Assembly: GCF_037975245.1 (NCBI RefSeq)
Contig: NC_092566.1
Span: 17,455,001 to 17,519,000, forward strand
Length of the DNA stretch: 64,000 nucleotides
Source: Apostichopus japonicus
Lineage: Eukaryota > Echinodermata > Holothuroidea > Aspidochirotida > Stichopodidae
Reading direction: 5' to 3'
The notes beneath the pieces are model-generated. The model was not told the DNA's origin. It made no database searches and worked only from the letters and a program-made list of their open reading frames with translations. The first letter of the stretch is position 1; each line of letters begins with the position of its first letter. This document shows, one piece after another, positions 1 to 13,500 of this stretch. The translations under genes were made by a program, and so were the position numbers.

Positions 1-756
1 ATATATATAATATATATATATAATAATATATAATATATAATAATATATAATAATATATAATAATAATATATATATAATATAATATATATAATATATATAA
101 TATAATATATAATATATAATATATATATATATAATATAATTCGTATATATAATATATATTCGTATAAGTTATCCAATTTGGCAATTTGGCAATTTGGCAA
201 TTTGGTAATTTTTTTTAAATTTGGCAATTTGGTAATTTTGCAATTTCGTATACCCTTATGATTTTGTTCGATTTTGGCCCAAATCACGACTTTTTTAATT
301 CTTCCCAAAATTATATATAATATAATATAATATATAATATATATTATAATATATAATATAATTATAATATATAATATATAATATTAATATATAATATAAT
401 TATAATATATATATATATAATTATAATATATAATATAATATAATATATATATAATATATATAATATATATATAATAATATATATATATAATAATATATAA
501 TATATAATAATATATAATAATATATAATTATAATATATATATAATATATATAATATAATATATAATATATATATATAATATAATTCGTATATATAATATA
601 TATTCGTATAAGTTATCCAATTTGGCAATTTGGCAATTTGGCAATTTGGTAATTTTTTTTAAATTTGGCAATTTGGTAATTTGGCAATTTCGTATACCCT
701 TATGATTTTGTTCGATTTTGGCCCAAATCACGACTTTTTTAATTCTTCCCAAAATT
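1..756. repeat. TA-rich arrays in two ~443-bp units
   Basis: Long (TA)n/(TAA)n tracts alternate with a unique segment carrying ATTCGTATATATAAT and repeated AATTTGGC words. This segment appears near 139 and again near 582, a period of about 443 bp. Reading frames here are low-complexity Tyr/Ile and are not coding. The unit's end (CTTCCCAAAATT) continues into the 324-bp satellite that follows, so the two arrays share sequence. Confidence 0.85.
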
Positions 757-2700
757 GTACCTGCGGTGTGTGGCGCCCTTTTGATACCTTTCCATGTGAT
801 CAGAGCAGAATAAACAGTCATATTTCGGTGACAAATGAAATTTAAAAACCATATCTTGACGTCATTTCATATCAAATTTAAATGACTAAAACTTCGTCGA
901 ATTCCACTTTTGTCACGAGAGAAGCGTTTATTTGGGTTCTGGGAATCCGTATAAGTTATCCTGAGAGATATTTGAGAACTTTCATTTTTGGCCGAAATTT
1001 GGCAATTTCGTAAGGATATACCCTTATGATTTTGTTCGATTTTGGCCAAAATCACGACTTTTTTAATTTTCCCCAAAATTGTACCTGCGGTGTGTGGCGC
1101 CCTTTTGATACCTTTTCATGTGATCAGAGCAGAATAAACAGTCATACTTCGGTGAAAAATGTAATTTAAAAACCATATCTTGACGTCATTTCATATCAAA
1201 TTTAAATGACTAAAACTTCGTCGAATTCCACTTTTGTCACGAGAGAAGCGTTTATTTGGGTTCTGGGAGTCCGTATAAGTTATCCTGAGAGAAATTTGAG
1301 AACTTTCATTTTTGGCCGAAATTTGGCAATTTCGTAAGGCTATACCCTTATGATTTTGTTCGATTTTGGCCAAAATCACGACTTTTTTAATTCTTCCCAA
1401 AATTGTACCTGCGGTGTGTGGCGCCCTTTTGATACCTTTTCATGTGATCAGAGCAGAATAAACAGTCATATTTCGGTGAAAAATGAAATTTAAAAACCAT
1501 ATCTTGACGTCATTTCATATCAAATTTAAATGACTAAAACTTCGTCGAATTCCACTTTTGTCACGAGAGAAGCGTTTATTTGGGTTCTGGGAATCCCGTA
1601 TAAGTTATCCTGAGAGATATTTGAGAACTTTCATTTTTGGCCGAAATTTGGCAATTTCGTAAGGCTATACCCTTATGATTTTGTTCGATTTTGGCCAAAA
1701 TCACGACTTTTTTAATTTTCCCCAAAATTGTACCTGCGGTGTGTGGCGCCCTTTTGATACCTTTTCATGTGATCAGAGCAGAATAAACAATCATATTTCG
1801 GTGAAAAATGAAATTTAAAAACCATATCTTGACGTCATTTCATATCAAATTTAAATGACTAAAACTTCGTCGAATTCCACTTTTGTCACGAGAGAAGCGT
1901 TTATTTGGGTTCTGGGAGTCCGTATAAGTTATCCTGAGAGAAATTTGAGAACTTTCATTTTTGGCCGAAATTTGGCAATTTCGTAAGGCTATACCCTTAT
2001 GATTTTGTTCGATTTTGGCCAAAATCACGACTTTTTTAATTCTTCCCAAAATTGTACCTGCGGTGTGTGGCGCCCTTTTGATACCTTTCCATGTGATCAG
2101 AGCAGAATAAACAGTCATATTTCGGTGACAAATGAAATTTAAAAACCATATCTTGACGTCATTTCATATCAAATTTAAATGACTAAAACTTCGTCGAATT
2201 CCACTTTGGTCACGAGAGAAGCGTTTATTTGGGTTCTGGGAATCCGTATAAGTTATCCTGAGAGATATTTGAGAACTTTCATTTTTGGCCGAAATTTGGC
2301 AATTTCGTAAGGCTATACCCTTATGATTTTGTTCGATTTTGGCCAAAATCACGACTATTTTAATTCTTCCCAAAATTGTACCTGCGGTGTGTGGCGCCCT
2401 TTTGATACCTTTTCATGTGATCAGAGCAGAATAAACAGTCATATTTCGGTGAAAAATGAAATTTAAAAACCATATCTTGACGTCATTTCATATCAAATTT
2501 AAATAACTAAGGCTTCTCAAACAGGGATTTGAGAACTTTATTTTTGCCCGAAATTTGGCAATTTTGTAAGGCTATACCTTTATGATTTTGTTCGATTTTG
2601 GCCCAAATCACGACTTTTTTAATTCTTCCCAAAATTGTACCTGCGGTGTGTGGTGCCCTTTTGATTCCTTTCTATGTGATAAGAGTAGTATAAACCCTCA
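757..2700. repeat. 324-bp tandem satellite, about six units
   Basis: The marker GTACCTGCGGTGTGTGGCGC recurs at 757, 1081, 1405, 1730, 2054 and 2378, and a variant (GTGTGTGGTGCC) at 2637. Spacing is 324 bp (once 325, last unit 259 and diverged). Units are nearly identical, suggesting recent homogenisation. The period is a multiple of three, so the same ~69-residue minus-strand frame reappears in each unit. I read that frame as a by-product, not a gene. Confidence 0.93.
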
Positions 2701-3169
2701 TATTTTGGTGGAAAATGAAATTTAACAACCATATCTTGACATCATTGTTACAGAGCACTGACCACTTGGCCATGGCAATTATTGAGAAGTTTCTAATATT
2801 TTCACTTCAGAATGGAAGAAGTGAGGAAAAGAGCCCCCCCCCCCCCCAAAAAAAAAGGATGCCTCAACTGAGGTTTGAACTCAAGACAATGATATTGTCT
2901 GACTCCATATTTTCCTTCTGATAAGCTAATTGTTCTTGCTTGCAATATGTGGGTTTATTAACTCCATAACTTTCTTTAGTTTCTACAAGCCCTCCCTAGC
3001 CCCATTATGCACCACCAATTTCTTTATCATTTTTTATTTTTATAATTCCTTGCTGGAGGTAAAAGGAATCTGTGAGATGGTGATGGCCCATATGTGTGCC
3101 TTTGCGACACCTTGGTTTATAAACATGTAATGCAAAGGTACATGGTGGTTGAACTCCATACAGGCATCT
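2701..3169. other. no recognisable gene
   Basis: Degenerate end of the satellite, a C-run/A-run (about 2836-2860) and unique AT-rich sequence. Short frames have no recognisable motif or splice context. Confidence 0.5.
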
Positions 3170-3560
3170 GAGTCAAAGAACCCTATTGTCATTGGAGGTC
3201 AAGGTCAGCAAAGGTCAGAGTCTGAAAACTTGTAAAAACTATAACTTTGAAAGTAAAGCATGGATGAACTTTAAACTCAGTATGTGACTTCATCTTAGAG
3301 ATTACAAAATATTTTTATCACTTCCATAGAGATTAAAGGTCATTTGAGGTCACCAAAGGTCAAAGTCAGACAACTGTAATTTTATAACTTCAAAGGCAAA
3401 GCAGAGATGAAATTCAACCAAAGTAGGTGGGTCCAACTTTAATAGCGAGTACAAAAAGTCCTATTGTGTTTCATAGAGGTCAAAGGTCACCATATGTCAA
3501 AGTCTGAAAATTGAACTTGATGTCTTCAAAAGTGAAGCTTGGATGTTCTCACACTCGGTA
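3170..3560 (+). repeat. dispersed repeat rich in AGGTCA, degenerate tandem units
   Basis: Degenerate units of roughly 110-130 bp share phrases such as AAAGGTCA, GTCAAAGTC, TGAACTT and AAAGTAAAGC. At 3337-3362 three AGGTCA hexamers are each separated by 4 bp (TTTG, CCAA). Related units lie at 4270-4530 (plus) and around 8040-8480 (opposite orientation), so this is an interspersed family. Confidence 0.6.
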
Positions 3561-3774
3561 TGTAGATCAGACTTTATACGAAAGTACAATAATCTGTTTC
3601 TCCAGCCATGCCCAAATTTTGAAAGAGGGCCGTGTTCCAAGAAACTTGACAAGTTGCAGATGTTGACTAAGAATCACAATGGTACCGTGAGTTGAACGTA
3701 TATACACTTGTGTTTGTCATTATTGCAGGAGAGATCTTTTGAAACATATCATCAAAGTTTCAAGTGACAGGCTA

Positions 3775-4140
3775 ATTGTGTTTCCGCAGACTCCTCAACA
3801 TATCCTACAGGGACCACATCTCCAATCAAGAAGTGAGGAAAAGAATTGGCCAGGCTATCGGGCCCTACGATGACCTCCTCACCATTGTGAAAAAACGCAA
3901 ATTGAGATGGTATGGCCATGTCACAAGATTTACAGGACTGGCTAAGACGATCATGCAGGGCACGGTACCGTGAGAAGGAGAGACAGACAAAGGAAAAGAT
4001 GGGAGGACAACATCCCAGAGTGGACGGGCCTCAAACTGCCTGATGCCCTTCGAGAGGCCGAGGACAGGAAGAAGTGGAAAGAAATTGTTGGGAGGGCATC
4101 TGTGGCGCCCCTACGGTCTACCAGACTTCGGGATAGGTGA
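3775..4140 (+). mobile_element. 3' fragment of a non-LTR retrotransposon (RT C-terminus), frameshifted
   Basis: The plus frame from about 3775 gives FRRLLNISYRDHISNQEVRK, then KLRWYGHVTR, a typical C-terminal segment of LINE reverse-transcriptase polyproteins. A stop at 3971-3973 interrupts it. In another frame it continues with RQRKRWEDNIPEWTG and ends RLRDR-stop at 4140. The two frames together look like one ancestral C-terminus with at least one frameshift. Only the last ~120 codons remain, so this is a 5'-truncated dead copy. The exact LINE clade cannot be set from this fragment. Confidence 0.8.
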
Positions 4141-4269
4141 GGTGAGTTGAGTTTCTAGAGCCAAAATGCACAGGTGGAACTTTGAAATATGCAGGCTTCT
4201 CCCAACATGATCATATATCTTGTGAGCTTTTTCACGCTATTGTGCAACTTCCGAGTCAGAGATTCTGAA

Positions 4270-4530
4270 CAGTACATATCACATTGGACCTATATGACTT
4301 GAGGTTAAAATCTGAAAGCCAAGCAAATCTTGAATGAACTTCGTACTTGGTAGGAGGATCCAATGTAGTAAGTATTAAAAAGAACCCTGTTGATTTTTTA
4401 TGGAGTTCAAAGGTCAATGGAGGTCAGTATTGGTCAAATTTTGAAAACGTTATGATAGCAATAACTTTAAAGGTAATGCTTGATTGAACTTCATACTTGG
4501 AATGTGGATGCACCTTTTTATAGTACAAAT
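4270..4530 (+). repeat. second copy of AGGTCA-rich repeat
   Basis: Same phrases as at 3170-3560. It contains AGGTCA-ATGG-AGGTCA-GTAT-TGGTCA (4412-4437), again with 4-bp spacing. It lies just downstream of the LINE fragment. Confidence 0.55.
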
Positions 4531-6847
4531 AAATTTGTGTGCACAGTTAAGCCAATTTTGTGCCTATAAAATGCGGGCCAAGAGATTACTAACTTGGATT
4601 TCTGGTTCTCTATTGTGAAGAAAGAAGTCCTTGAGGCGAATGAGATATCAATAGGCGGTGTACAACGCTACTGTAAACATCAAACTGTTAGCAGACGGTT
4701 AACGATAAATCATCTCTGACAACAATTCACAAAAGGTTTGCGGCTTACTTTCGATAGATTAATGTAATCAAATTAGCATGAGAGATTCACATGGTAACTG
4801 CAAAGTCAAAAGAGAAAGAGAAAGAGGTTTCATTTTAAAGTTAACTACGACCATAAATATATATTTATCCATTCTTTACACTAAGCGTTCATCTGAAAAT
4901 TGCCTTAAAGCTCAAAAAAAAAAAATGTATGCTAAAAAATTATTATTACGGCTACAATCTCACCAGAAAAATAAACTTCTTCCATTTATTATAATACCAC
5001 AAAGCTTACTTTTATGATTTACCTTTCAATAATAAATGTACTTAGTTTTCCAACAAAACATATAGAAACATTTAACATAATATAACTGTTCAACAATAGT
5101 ATATGAATCTTCTAACATGATCTTCCACTCAGTATAACTCCTCCCGACCTGTTCCCACAAAAACAAAAATTTCTCCAAAAATAATTTTTTTTTACCCAAG
5201 TGAATGAAAACACTTTTCTAGGACTATGCTCACTTTGATTGTATGCATGAGATTATGAGAAATCACCTTTTCGCTTGCCAACTTACATGGTGGGAGTTGC
5301 TTTGAAAGTACTTGAAATGTAATATGCAGGGAAAAGAATATGCTCATATCAATTTTAATCATAAATGGAATGATTAACTGCAAAATTGGTTCATCAGCCT
5401 TTTCATAAGACATATCCTGATTTAATCTGCATCTTTTAAGTGACCTTTAAAGTGACCTTACACCAATAAAAAAAAATAGAAAATAAATAAATAAAACAAG
5501 AGTGAGAGACATGTTAAGTAATTGATTACAGTGAAGCCTACATTATCTGTACCTTCTGCGATTCAGTGATATCTGGATGATCGGATATTCATAATTCTTT
5601 TTATACGTTAAGTGTATCATGCTGTAAGTTTATACATTTCGACTCACGGGTACGATACATTATAAGACAAATGTAGGTAAAGAGTAAGAGGTCCAAACAT
5701 CACACTCAATCAATTTGTTTGTTTAGTTTGGCCTCAATTTCTCAGTTGTCTGTCACAGACCAGATGTGTAGACTTGTGATCTAGGTATCAAATAATTCTA
5801 TTTCTATAATTTCATAAAATCAAAATCTACAATTATATACGTGTGCAGACTTTTGTGACCTGAGTATCAAATAGTTCTATTTCATAGTTCCTAAAAATCG
5901 CAAATCTCCAATCATGATGAGAGGGTAAAAGTGAGCGACAATAATCTTGAATATCAGAAACTTACCGTAAGCGATCAAGATAATTAGGTTGTTTCTCTAA
6001 GTATTAAGCCTGAAGTATTTAACCTAAACAATTTTCTTTAGCTTTCATTTACTTCCATATTCCTCCCACTGTGTTTGTTTTAACTACATGTTTGTATTGT
6101 TCCTTAAAACTAAAGACAAATAAATAAGATTATAAAATATTAAAGACACCAGAATATTCAGCCTCCTGTATATTGAGTTGTTTTATCTTCAAAAAAACTC
6201 TCCCTCCTCGATGTATGGTAAACAACACCATAAATTGTCATGCTATGATTTCACTCCATGCTTAACACACGTCTTCTGGTCACTGCTAAAACAAGCTAAC
6301 CTTCCCGTTGTTTTATTGGGTTTTTTTTTTAACTCCCTGTAATCAAACCAAGTGCCTCTTGGATATCATCATTCCTTAACAAAGTTGATCCATCTAGCAG
6401 ATGGGCCATCTCAACAAGTCAAATATTTTATTGAAGATGGAGATTTCGCAGTCCAAGAGTCTGCCGTCTTTGAGCTTCTCAAATCACAACAACAACTACA
6501 AATAGTTTCCTTTCAATTCAAACTTCCTCAGTATGGTGGAGAATATTTGCGACAAGTTTGATCGTAAATATTTATATGCATTAAGTATCTTCAAAATTAA
6601 CCTTGACAAACATGTAGCAATGTCACATGATGAGAACTAGGAAAAGTCACCCCCCCATTTCCTCACCCCCCCACCCTCCACACCCTCATCTTCCCCAACA
6701 TCCACTGAATAACTGAACACAATTGATCACAATACATTCAAGGCAACATTAAACTCTCTTTATCTACAAAAACTATAATGCTGCATATTTTCTTTTCTAA
6801 AGGTTCACAAACGGTGGGGCTATTAAGCTAAACACAAGGTTCACATT
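4531..6847. other. no recognisable gene; 3' flank of the carboxypeptidase gene
   Basis: AT-rich sequence with short frames (for example 6352-6561 plus) that show no recognisable domain. A near-duplicate of ~70 bp is present at 5761-5832 and 5839-5908 (ATCAAATARTTCTATTTC in both). Minus-strand AATAAA words (TTTATT on plus, e.g. near 6312) could serve the carboxypeptidase gene, but none can be assigned with confidence. Confidence 0.4.
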
Positions 6848-7262
6848 TCTTTCATGTATGGGAATGAATTTGATGCCACTGGAATCAACTTTGACTATAC
6901 AGGTTGGTTGGTTGCTTGATTCCAGTTAAGAAACTGCCTTCTTGTTGCTTTGAGATTTTCCATTCTACTTCTTAAAACTAGATGATGTTAAGATTCGAAG
7001 AGCATTCTCTCGATAGAATGGGCACTATGCCAGTGTTTATGGAATCTTATAAAGTACATTGGACATGTGTCTGACATCGAAAAACTTTTATCATCTAGCA
7101 CCGAAATGTATCCTGCAAGATAATTTTGTAATAGTTCGATACTAACTGATCTAATAAAAAAAAAAAAATCTGTGACACCTGATCCTTATAGCTGCTGCAA
7201 TTATTGACCCTAAGACTGATATTTTGTAGAGACAACACGTTTACATTCCCATACATGAAAGA
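6848..7262. mobile_element. possible 415-bp MITE with 19-bp perfect terminal inverted repeats
   Basis: TCTTTCATGTATGGGAATG at 6848-6866 is perfectly complementary to CATTCCCATACATGAAAGA at 7244-7262. I see no coding capacity between them and no convincing target duplication outside, so the mobile-element reading is tentative. Confidence 0.4.
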
Positions 7263-7348
7263 CGAGAGGGCACCAATAAACTATGTGGAGGTAACACACT
7301 GATGGAATGAACGAGGAAAAAAACTTATTCACAGACTATGTGAATACA

Positions 7349-7560
7349 CTAGAGTTGGTTTAGCAGATTCTCCAGTCGCTCGTCGAACCCCTTGACAGTC
7401 TTGGGGATTTCGTTGCTGGGACGAAGCTCAAAGTTGCAGATGGATGCAGTCTCCATCTCGGCAACATAGCAGGTTTTGGTCTCGGAGCTGTAGCCATCCG
7501 CGGATGCGGTGACCCTGTAGGCACCGCTGGTCAGGAGACGCCAGTAATCGCCGTCGAGTG
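7349..7560 (-). CDS. CPE: carboxypeptidase E-like exon 7 (C-terminus and stop)
   Basis: The acceptor is TTGCAG. It encodes [20 protein letters not shown] and ends [12 protein letters not shown] with TAG at 7349-7351. The final segment can form a short amphipathic helix, the part that in vertebrate CPE mediates granule sorting. Confidence 0.93.
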
Positions 7561-10500
7561 CTGCAATTGGAATATAGAGGGCAGTGTAACTAAGACGGCA
7601 GGTGAGGGTTAAATGATGAAAGGATAGCACTAGTTAGCAGTCCTGTGTACCACCAAAATCAATCTTATAAATAACCAGAAAGCCAGGTGGCTTTGTGATT
7701 CCAAAGCAAAAGTCATCTTGCATAAATCACAGAGAGAATGGCCAAAGTTTGAGAGCTCGATATAACCTGTTGACCCCTTGAGCCAACTTTTGTACCCAAT
7801 TGAGATGACCTGTTGACCCCTTGAAACTCAGAGGGTGAAAACTGATAAGAGCCCTTATGAGGGGGTTAAAGAAACACTGTGTGAAAAAGGTTTCATTTCC
7901 TGGATGCCTATGTGTTGTTGCTCAGCCCTTTCTCAAAACTGTCTGAACTGAGTTTACCAAACTATGTTCACCAAATGAAAATCATTGGAGAATTCACAGA
8001 TTAATTGTAGCTTTAATTTTGGGGTTATCCTATTTAATAGGTTTTCAGACTTTGACATCTGTTGACCTCATGTGACATTTGACCTCTACCAACATCAATA
8101 GGGTTGTTGCACTCACCAAGCTGGATCAACATAACAAAGTTTTCAGTTCAAGAAAGATGTACTTTCTTGAGTTATCGTGTTTACAAGGTTTTCAGGCTTT
8201 GACATAAATGTTGACCACCAATTTCAATAGGGTGCTTGCACTCATCAAGCTGGATCTGCATACCATTTACAAAGTTCAACAAAGATGTACTTTTTGAGTT
8301 ATCCCAGAAATTGACCTCTGTTGACCCCAAATGACAATTGAACTTCACAGCAAAGAATGAGGTTCTTTGTACTCAATAAGACGGATCCACATACTAAATA
8401 TGAAGTTCATCCATCTTGAACTTTTTGAGTTGCTGTGTTTACAAGCGTCACACAAACACACAAGGTCACCATTGCCAAACATTCCATCTGCCTCTGGCAG
8501 GGACTTAAAAAATGTTTTTACCATCAGATTTCATGACGTGTGATGTATCGGGCAAATTGTAAAAGATTTGAGGAAATGTGATATATTTGTTGATTGTATA
8601 ACTTTTCAGGAATATGCAATGGTTATACAGTGTTGCCAACAGATAGATCTGTCCATTGTATCATAAAAGCGTCGCCAGTATTTCTGGGTATAAGTTGTTG
8701 GCTCGAGGCATGATGGGTACTTACCAGTGGTGATGTCATGATCTATGCCCGCGACATTAATGTTTGCGTTCGGAATGCCGTTGCCTTCTTCATCGACTAC
8801 AATGCCCTTGATACCGATGTGAGTCTAAACAATGGAAAAAAAACAATGGAAAAGAAACAAAAAGTAATCAGGGAACGTTTAAATGTTCGGTCTCAGTGTA
8901 AGTTGCTGAGTTACCAAAATAAAAAAAAAATCAAACTGTTTTATTGTTATAAATAATTGTCTTCTGTCCCCCCACCTTCTACCCTTGTTCCCCCACCCAC
9001 ATCACTTCTCTTCTCATGGCTACCCTTTTTCCTCCACACCTTTCTGCCTTTGTCCCTCGCCAGCTTATACCCTACCCCCTTCCCTTAATCCTCTCTTTGT
9101 CCCTCAACAGTTTATCTCCTACCTCTCCTCTTCCCCTGCTGGTTTCTTTCTTTCTTCTCTCCATCCCTTGTTTACTAATCCCCTTACATCTATCTCTTTG
9201 TGTTCACCATGCTCATTAACCTGTCTGTATTCTGGGTGTGTTTTTTTCCCTTCTAGTACTGTTACTTGTCATTTTAGCCTTTGAAGAAGATCCTGCTAGG
9301 ATCATAACGTCAGGCCAACTTACTTTTACATATTTTCTTACACAGGCTCTCTAGTGGATAAGCTGTTTGCTAACAGTTTTATTTTATTTTTATTTTGTTA
9401 TAAATAAATAAATAAATAGTTGATTATGTACAGTGAGAGTTAATCTTGCAGTCAATGTCTTCTTGATGTTTGGAATACCTGCTTCCATGATCAAAGACCT
9501 CTGACATAAGGAACATCACTACAATGTAAGAGTTCTTGAGGCTAGAGTTCCTTTTATGGATGAGTGATTTGTGCATTGCAATGAATGAAGGCAAAGCCAT
9601 GTTTCAGCTCAGTTGCCAAGGCGATGATGACACTTATTCAACTCTTGCTAGATACACTGTCATGAAACTTTTTTCATCTCTGTCATCTTTGTTATGAAGT
9701 ATGCCATCAGAATGTGACTCTATCACCTTGTTATGAAGATACTAAAAATCCTGATTTTGAAGTCAATGTCTGTAAATTTACTTGTACAACCTATCGTGGG
9801 TCACCCCACTGTCAGAGAAATCATTCCCATGTGGTCTGTGCGTGACAGAGACAGAAAGCAACCAAACTTGATTATAAACTGCTATTTACGACACTATCCT
9901 CTTGCAAACTTATGGAAGCTTGTCAGTAACTTCCATCCATTACTTTAGAACTGGAACAAATTTGATTTGATATAATTAATTTCGATTTCAGCTCTGCTTA
10001 GAATCAACGAGAGAGGGAGGGAGACAGAGAGAACTGTTAGCAATCTGCTTACATACTGTCGCAAAAAAGCCAGCATAATAATAATAACAAATTACATCTA
10101 TATAGCGCTTAATACTGCGTTTCAAAGCGCTTTACAAAGTAGGAAAGAGACAAAGGAAACCAAGAAAAAAAAAGAAACTAGGAATCAAACAGAAATGTTT
10201 TAAGTTGTCTCTTGAAAATACAAAGGGAGGGAGAGTCACAAACGTGAAATGGGAGTTCGTTCCAAAGAGAAGGCGCAGCGACAGATAAATAGATAAATTC
10301 TGTCAAAAGTGAGAGGGGCCTGACGTTTCTATCTTAGCAGATTCTTCTTTAGAGGTTAACTGAAACGAAAACACCTAAGGACACGTTAAGAGACACGGAC
10401 TGACAGACAAACTGGACGAATGAGACAGCAATGAATAGAGCAAAACAGAATCATTAAAAGGGAGGTAAGATGAAAGAAGAGGATGACAGGAGCATTAAGG

Positions 10501-13500
10501 GCTCTCGAAGGGCTCCAGGCACAGCGTGAAGGAGTGACTGGTTTGGGTGGATCGTCTGCCTAAACCTACCATTCTGATGTAATGCAGCAGTGAGTTCAAG
10601 TTATCCAACCAGTACTGTTGGAGTTCACTCTCGGGAGGCATCTTCACGCAGCTCAACTCTATGGTCAGCTCGAAGGTATTGGTGTGGAGGTAGTTGTAAT
10701 CTTGCATACCTAGAAAGGAGGAGATTAAAGAAGAACTATGATGTACCAACAAAATCCCAGTAGTAAGATTTTGTTGCGAGTGACTGGCATCTGGCCTCCT
10801 CAAATCTCATATGAGTGTTCATACTGAGAGGATGTTATCTAAACAGGGGATCCAAAACCAGACATGATCCTCTGCTCGTTTTCCAGTGTGAACACTGCCT
10901 ACTATTATCCTTTATCACTTCCCAATTATCGCCACCTCGCCACGGACTTACCGCCACTTAATGGATACCATTCTGCTCCATTAGTGATGCCATCTGGGAA
11001 CAGCTGTGAGCCCATGTCAGTGCAGGCCGCCTTGTTGCCTTGCTGTGACATGACCGGATGCCACTGGGAGTAGCTCAGTGCCAGGAAGCGGAATACGTCG
11101 TTGTCGGGCGACACCGAAAAGCCCTTCTTCCCAGTGCAGCTATCATCGTAGGGGTAGTTGGCTACGATGTCACCACCGTGCAAGTTTGCTGATAGAACAA
11201 ACGGGTACTCCTGCAGCCACTCTATAACTGCTTCTGTTTCAGGTTCAAGCTGGAGATGAACCAAGAATATTTTTTTTAGTTTGTTTTGTTATATGCACAA
11301 TATATATTCACTGTGCTGGTAACAGCTTCCTCACACACCAGTTAAACACCAAACATAGAATACTTGTAACATTCACTGCGCTGGTAACAGATTCTTCACA
11401 CACCAGTTAATCACCATACTATGAATACTATGTGCTGGTAACAACTTCCTCACACACCAGTTTAGCAAATTACAGTGAATACTTACATTCACTGTGCTAA
11501 TAACAGATTCCTCACACACCAGTTTAAACACAATACAGTGCATACTTACCTTCAATCTGCCGGTAACTGCTTCGATGTGGTTGTTAGGTCCGTGTCTACG
11601 GGTGTGGTCAAAATTAAAGCAGTTCCGTTTGTCTCCAAATAAAACTCTATCCAAGTCAGGAAAGTTTCTATTCAGATCTTTGTCGTTAGCATTTGTGCGA
11701 CCAACCAACCAATCATTAGTCGATTCTTCTTTTAACTGACCATTAAAGAAAAAGAACAGTATGTTTGAACTGACCAATGATAAAAAACAATATTTTTGAA
11801 CTGACCAATGAAAACCCAGTTCTCAAGTTAAATACATCATGTTTTCTGCTTCTTTCACATCATTCTTCCTTTGACAGTCTTAAGTCAAGTACCACTGCCA
11901 GACTATGACAAACATCAACACAACATGCCAGCCCAAAAGTTCATCAATATCATAAAACTTACTGGAAGCTGGCGGAAACGCACAAAGCAGTTTCGCGGAA
12001 CTACTACCTGAGAAAGTTATGCTACTCAAAAACGAACACATGGGCGTGGGTCGCACACTAAAAACAGCCCCCAAACTCCCTCCCTTTATAAGAAAAGGAT
12101 ACTTATCAGGCTGTAAAAGACTGTAGAACGTTCTGAAATCCCAAAAGATGTATAGAAGGTAAAAATCCAATGTATTGCGGGCAATTTCCGTAAGATTTGG
12201 TATCCACTACAAAAACTCATGTCTAAACACTTTGGATGGTAGAATGAGAAGGAAGGGCAACGACCGGAGGAGCCGGTCACTGAGGGTGCACAGTGTTAAA
12301 AGATTACCAGGGCACACTAGACACGGTAGAATGAGGTGCTAAGGTTGTGAGGAGACAGGTAAGCGAGGAGCGAAGTAAATTTCAAGCAACTTGAAACAGC
12401 TCAAAGATAAAGGCTATCATCCTCGTGACAATTTTAAGTCACAACACCGTTCCCTACACAGGAAGAAGATGATATAAAGTAAAGGGTCAAGTTAAAGTCA
12501 AGTGGTGACTGCTCCAGGATGTCTTAAGTTCACCCCTGTTGCTGTACATACACATTGACAATTGGTAAAACTAGACCATCTGATGTGCCGGTGAAGAAAA
12601 AGGCTTCCGAGGACAACACAAGAAGTGCAAAGGCTTGACCGAAAGAAACCCTCTGGGGAATATTTGGGAAACCTAACATACAAGTACTGTAACTTACTGT
12701 ACAGGCCTCTTACTGAATCAACAGTCATTTTGAATTCATTTTGAAGTGTACCCTCCTTCATATTTAGGAATAATTAGGCTGGAGATTCATTTTTTTTTAA
12801 ACTGTCAGCGATATGAGTACAGTATGAAAGAAATCGGAAGCAATACCATTATTATACCAATATCTTATAAATTATGACATCTTTTTTGTTGGTTGTACCA
12901 CAGTACGGAGGGGTATCTCAATGCTGTGAATTTGGTTTACAGTTTAAGTGAGATATTCTGCACATAAATGAAAGTTTGTAAGATTTGTAAGAAATATAAA
13001 CTTATTTACATTTTTCCTTTGAAAATTAACTTGGTTCTTTCAGACAGCTTTACTTTTATATATATACACTTTAAACTTATAACAAGTCAAATTTATAATA
13101 TAAACTTTTTTTCAATATGGCTTTGAAAACAATTAATTTGGTGCTTTCAGACAACTTTACTTTTATATATAGAAAACTTATATTCAACAGTCAAATTTTG
13201 TAATATATAAACTTATTTTCAATTTGGCTTTGAAAAATTAATTTTGGTGCTTTCAGACAGCTTTTACTTTGATATGTATGTGGCAAAAACCTTCCATCTG
13301 GCTTCATGGCTGCTAGGATACCACGCGACAACGGCAGGCCTGATTCATGTTACTGAACGATTCATAGAATTTCACGTGTCAACGACAGACAATTTCACGT
13401 CGTGACATCTCCCATTTGACATTGTCACTTTTACAGACACAGTTCTATATTACAGGCATGAGCTTTTTCTTCAAATTCGCGGAATATCCGTGATTTCTCT

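Noticed and set aside
867-2373. A ~69-residue minus frame repeated in each 324-bp unit
   Set aside because: It exists because the repeat period is divisible by three; there is no recognisable domain, splice context or codon-level conservation beyond the DNA repeat itself.
8985-9284. Ser/Pro/Phe-rich plus frame of 99 residues
   Set aside because: Pyrimidine-rich low-complexity sequence within a retroelement tail; open by composition.
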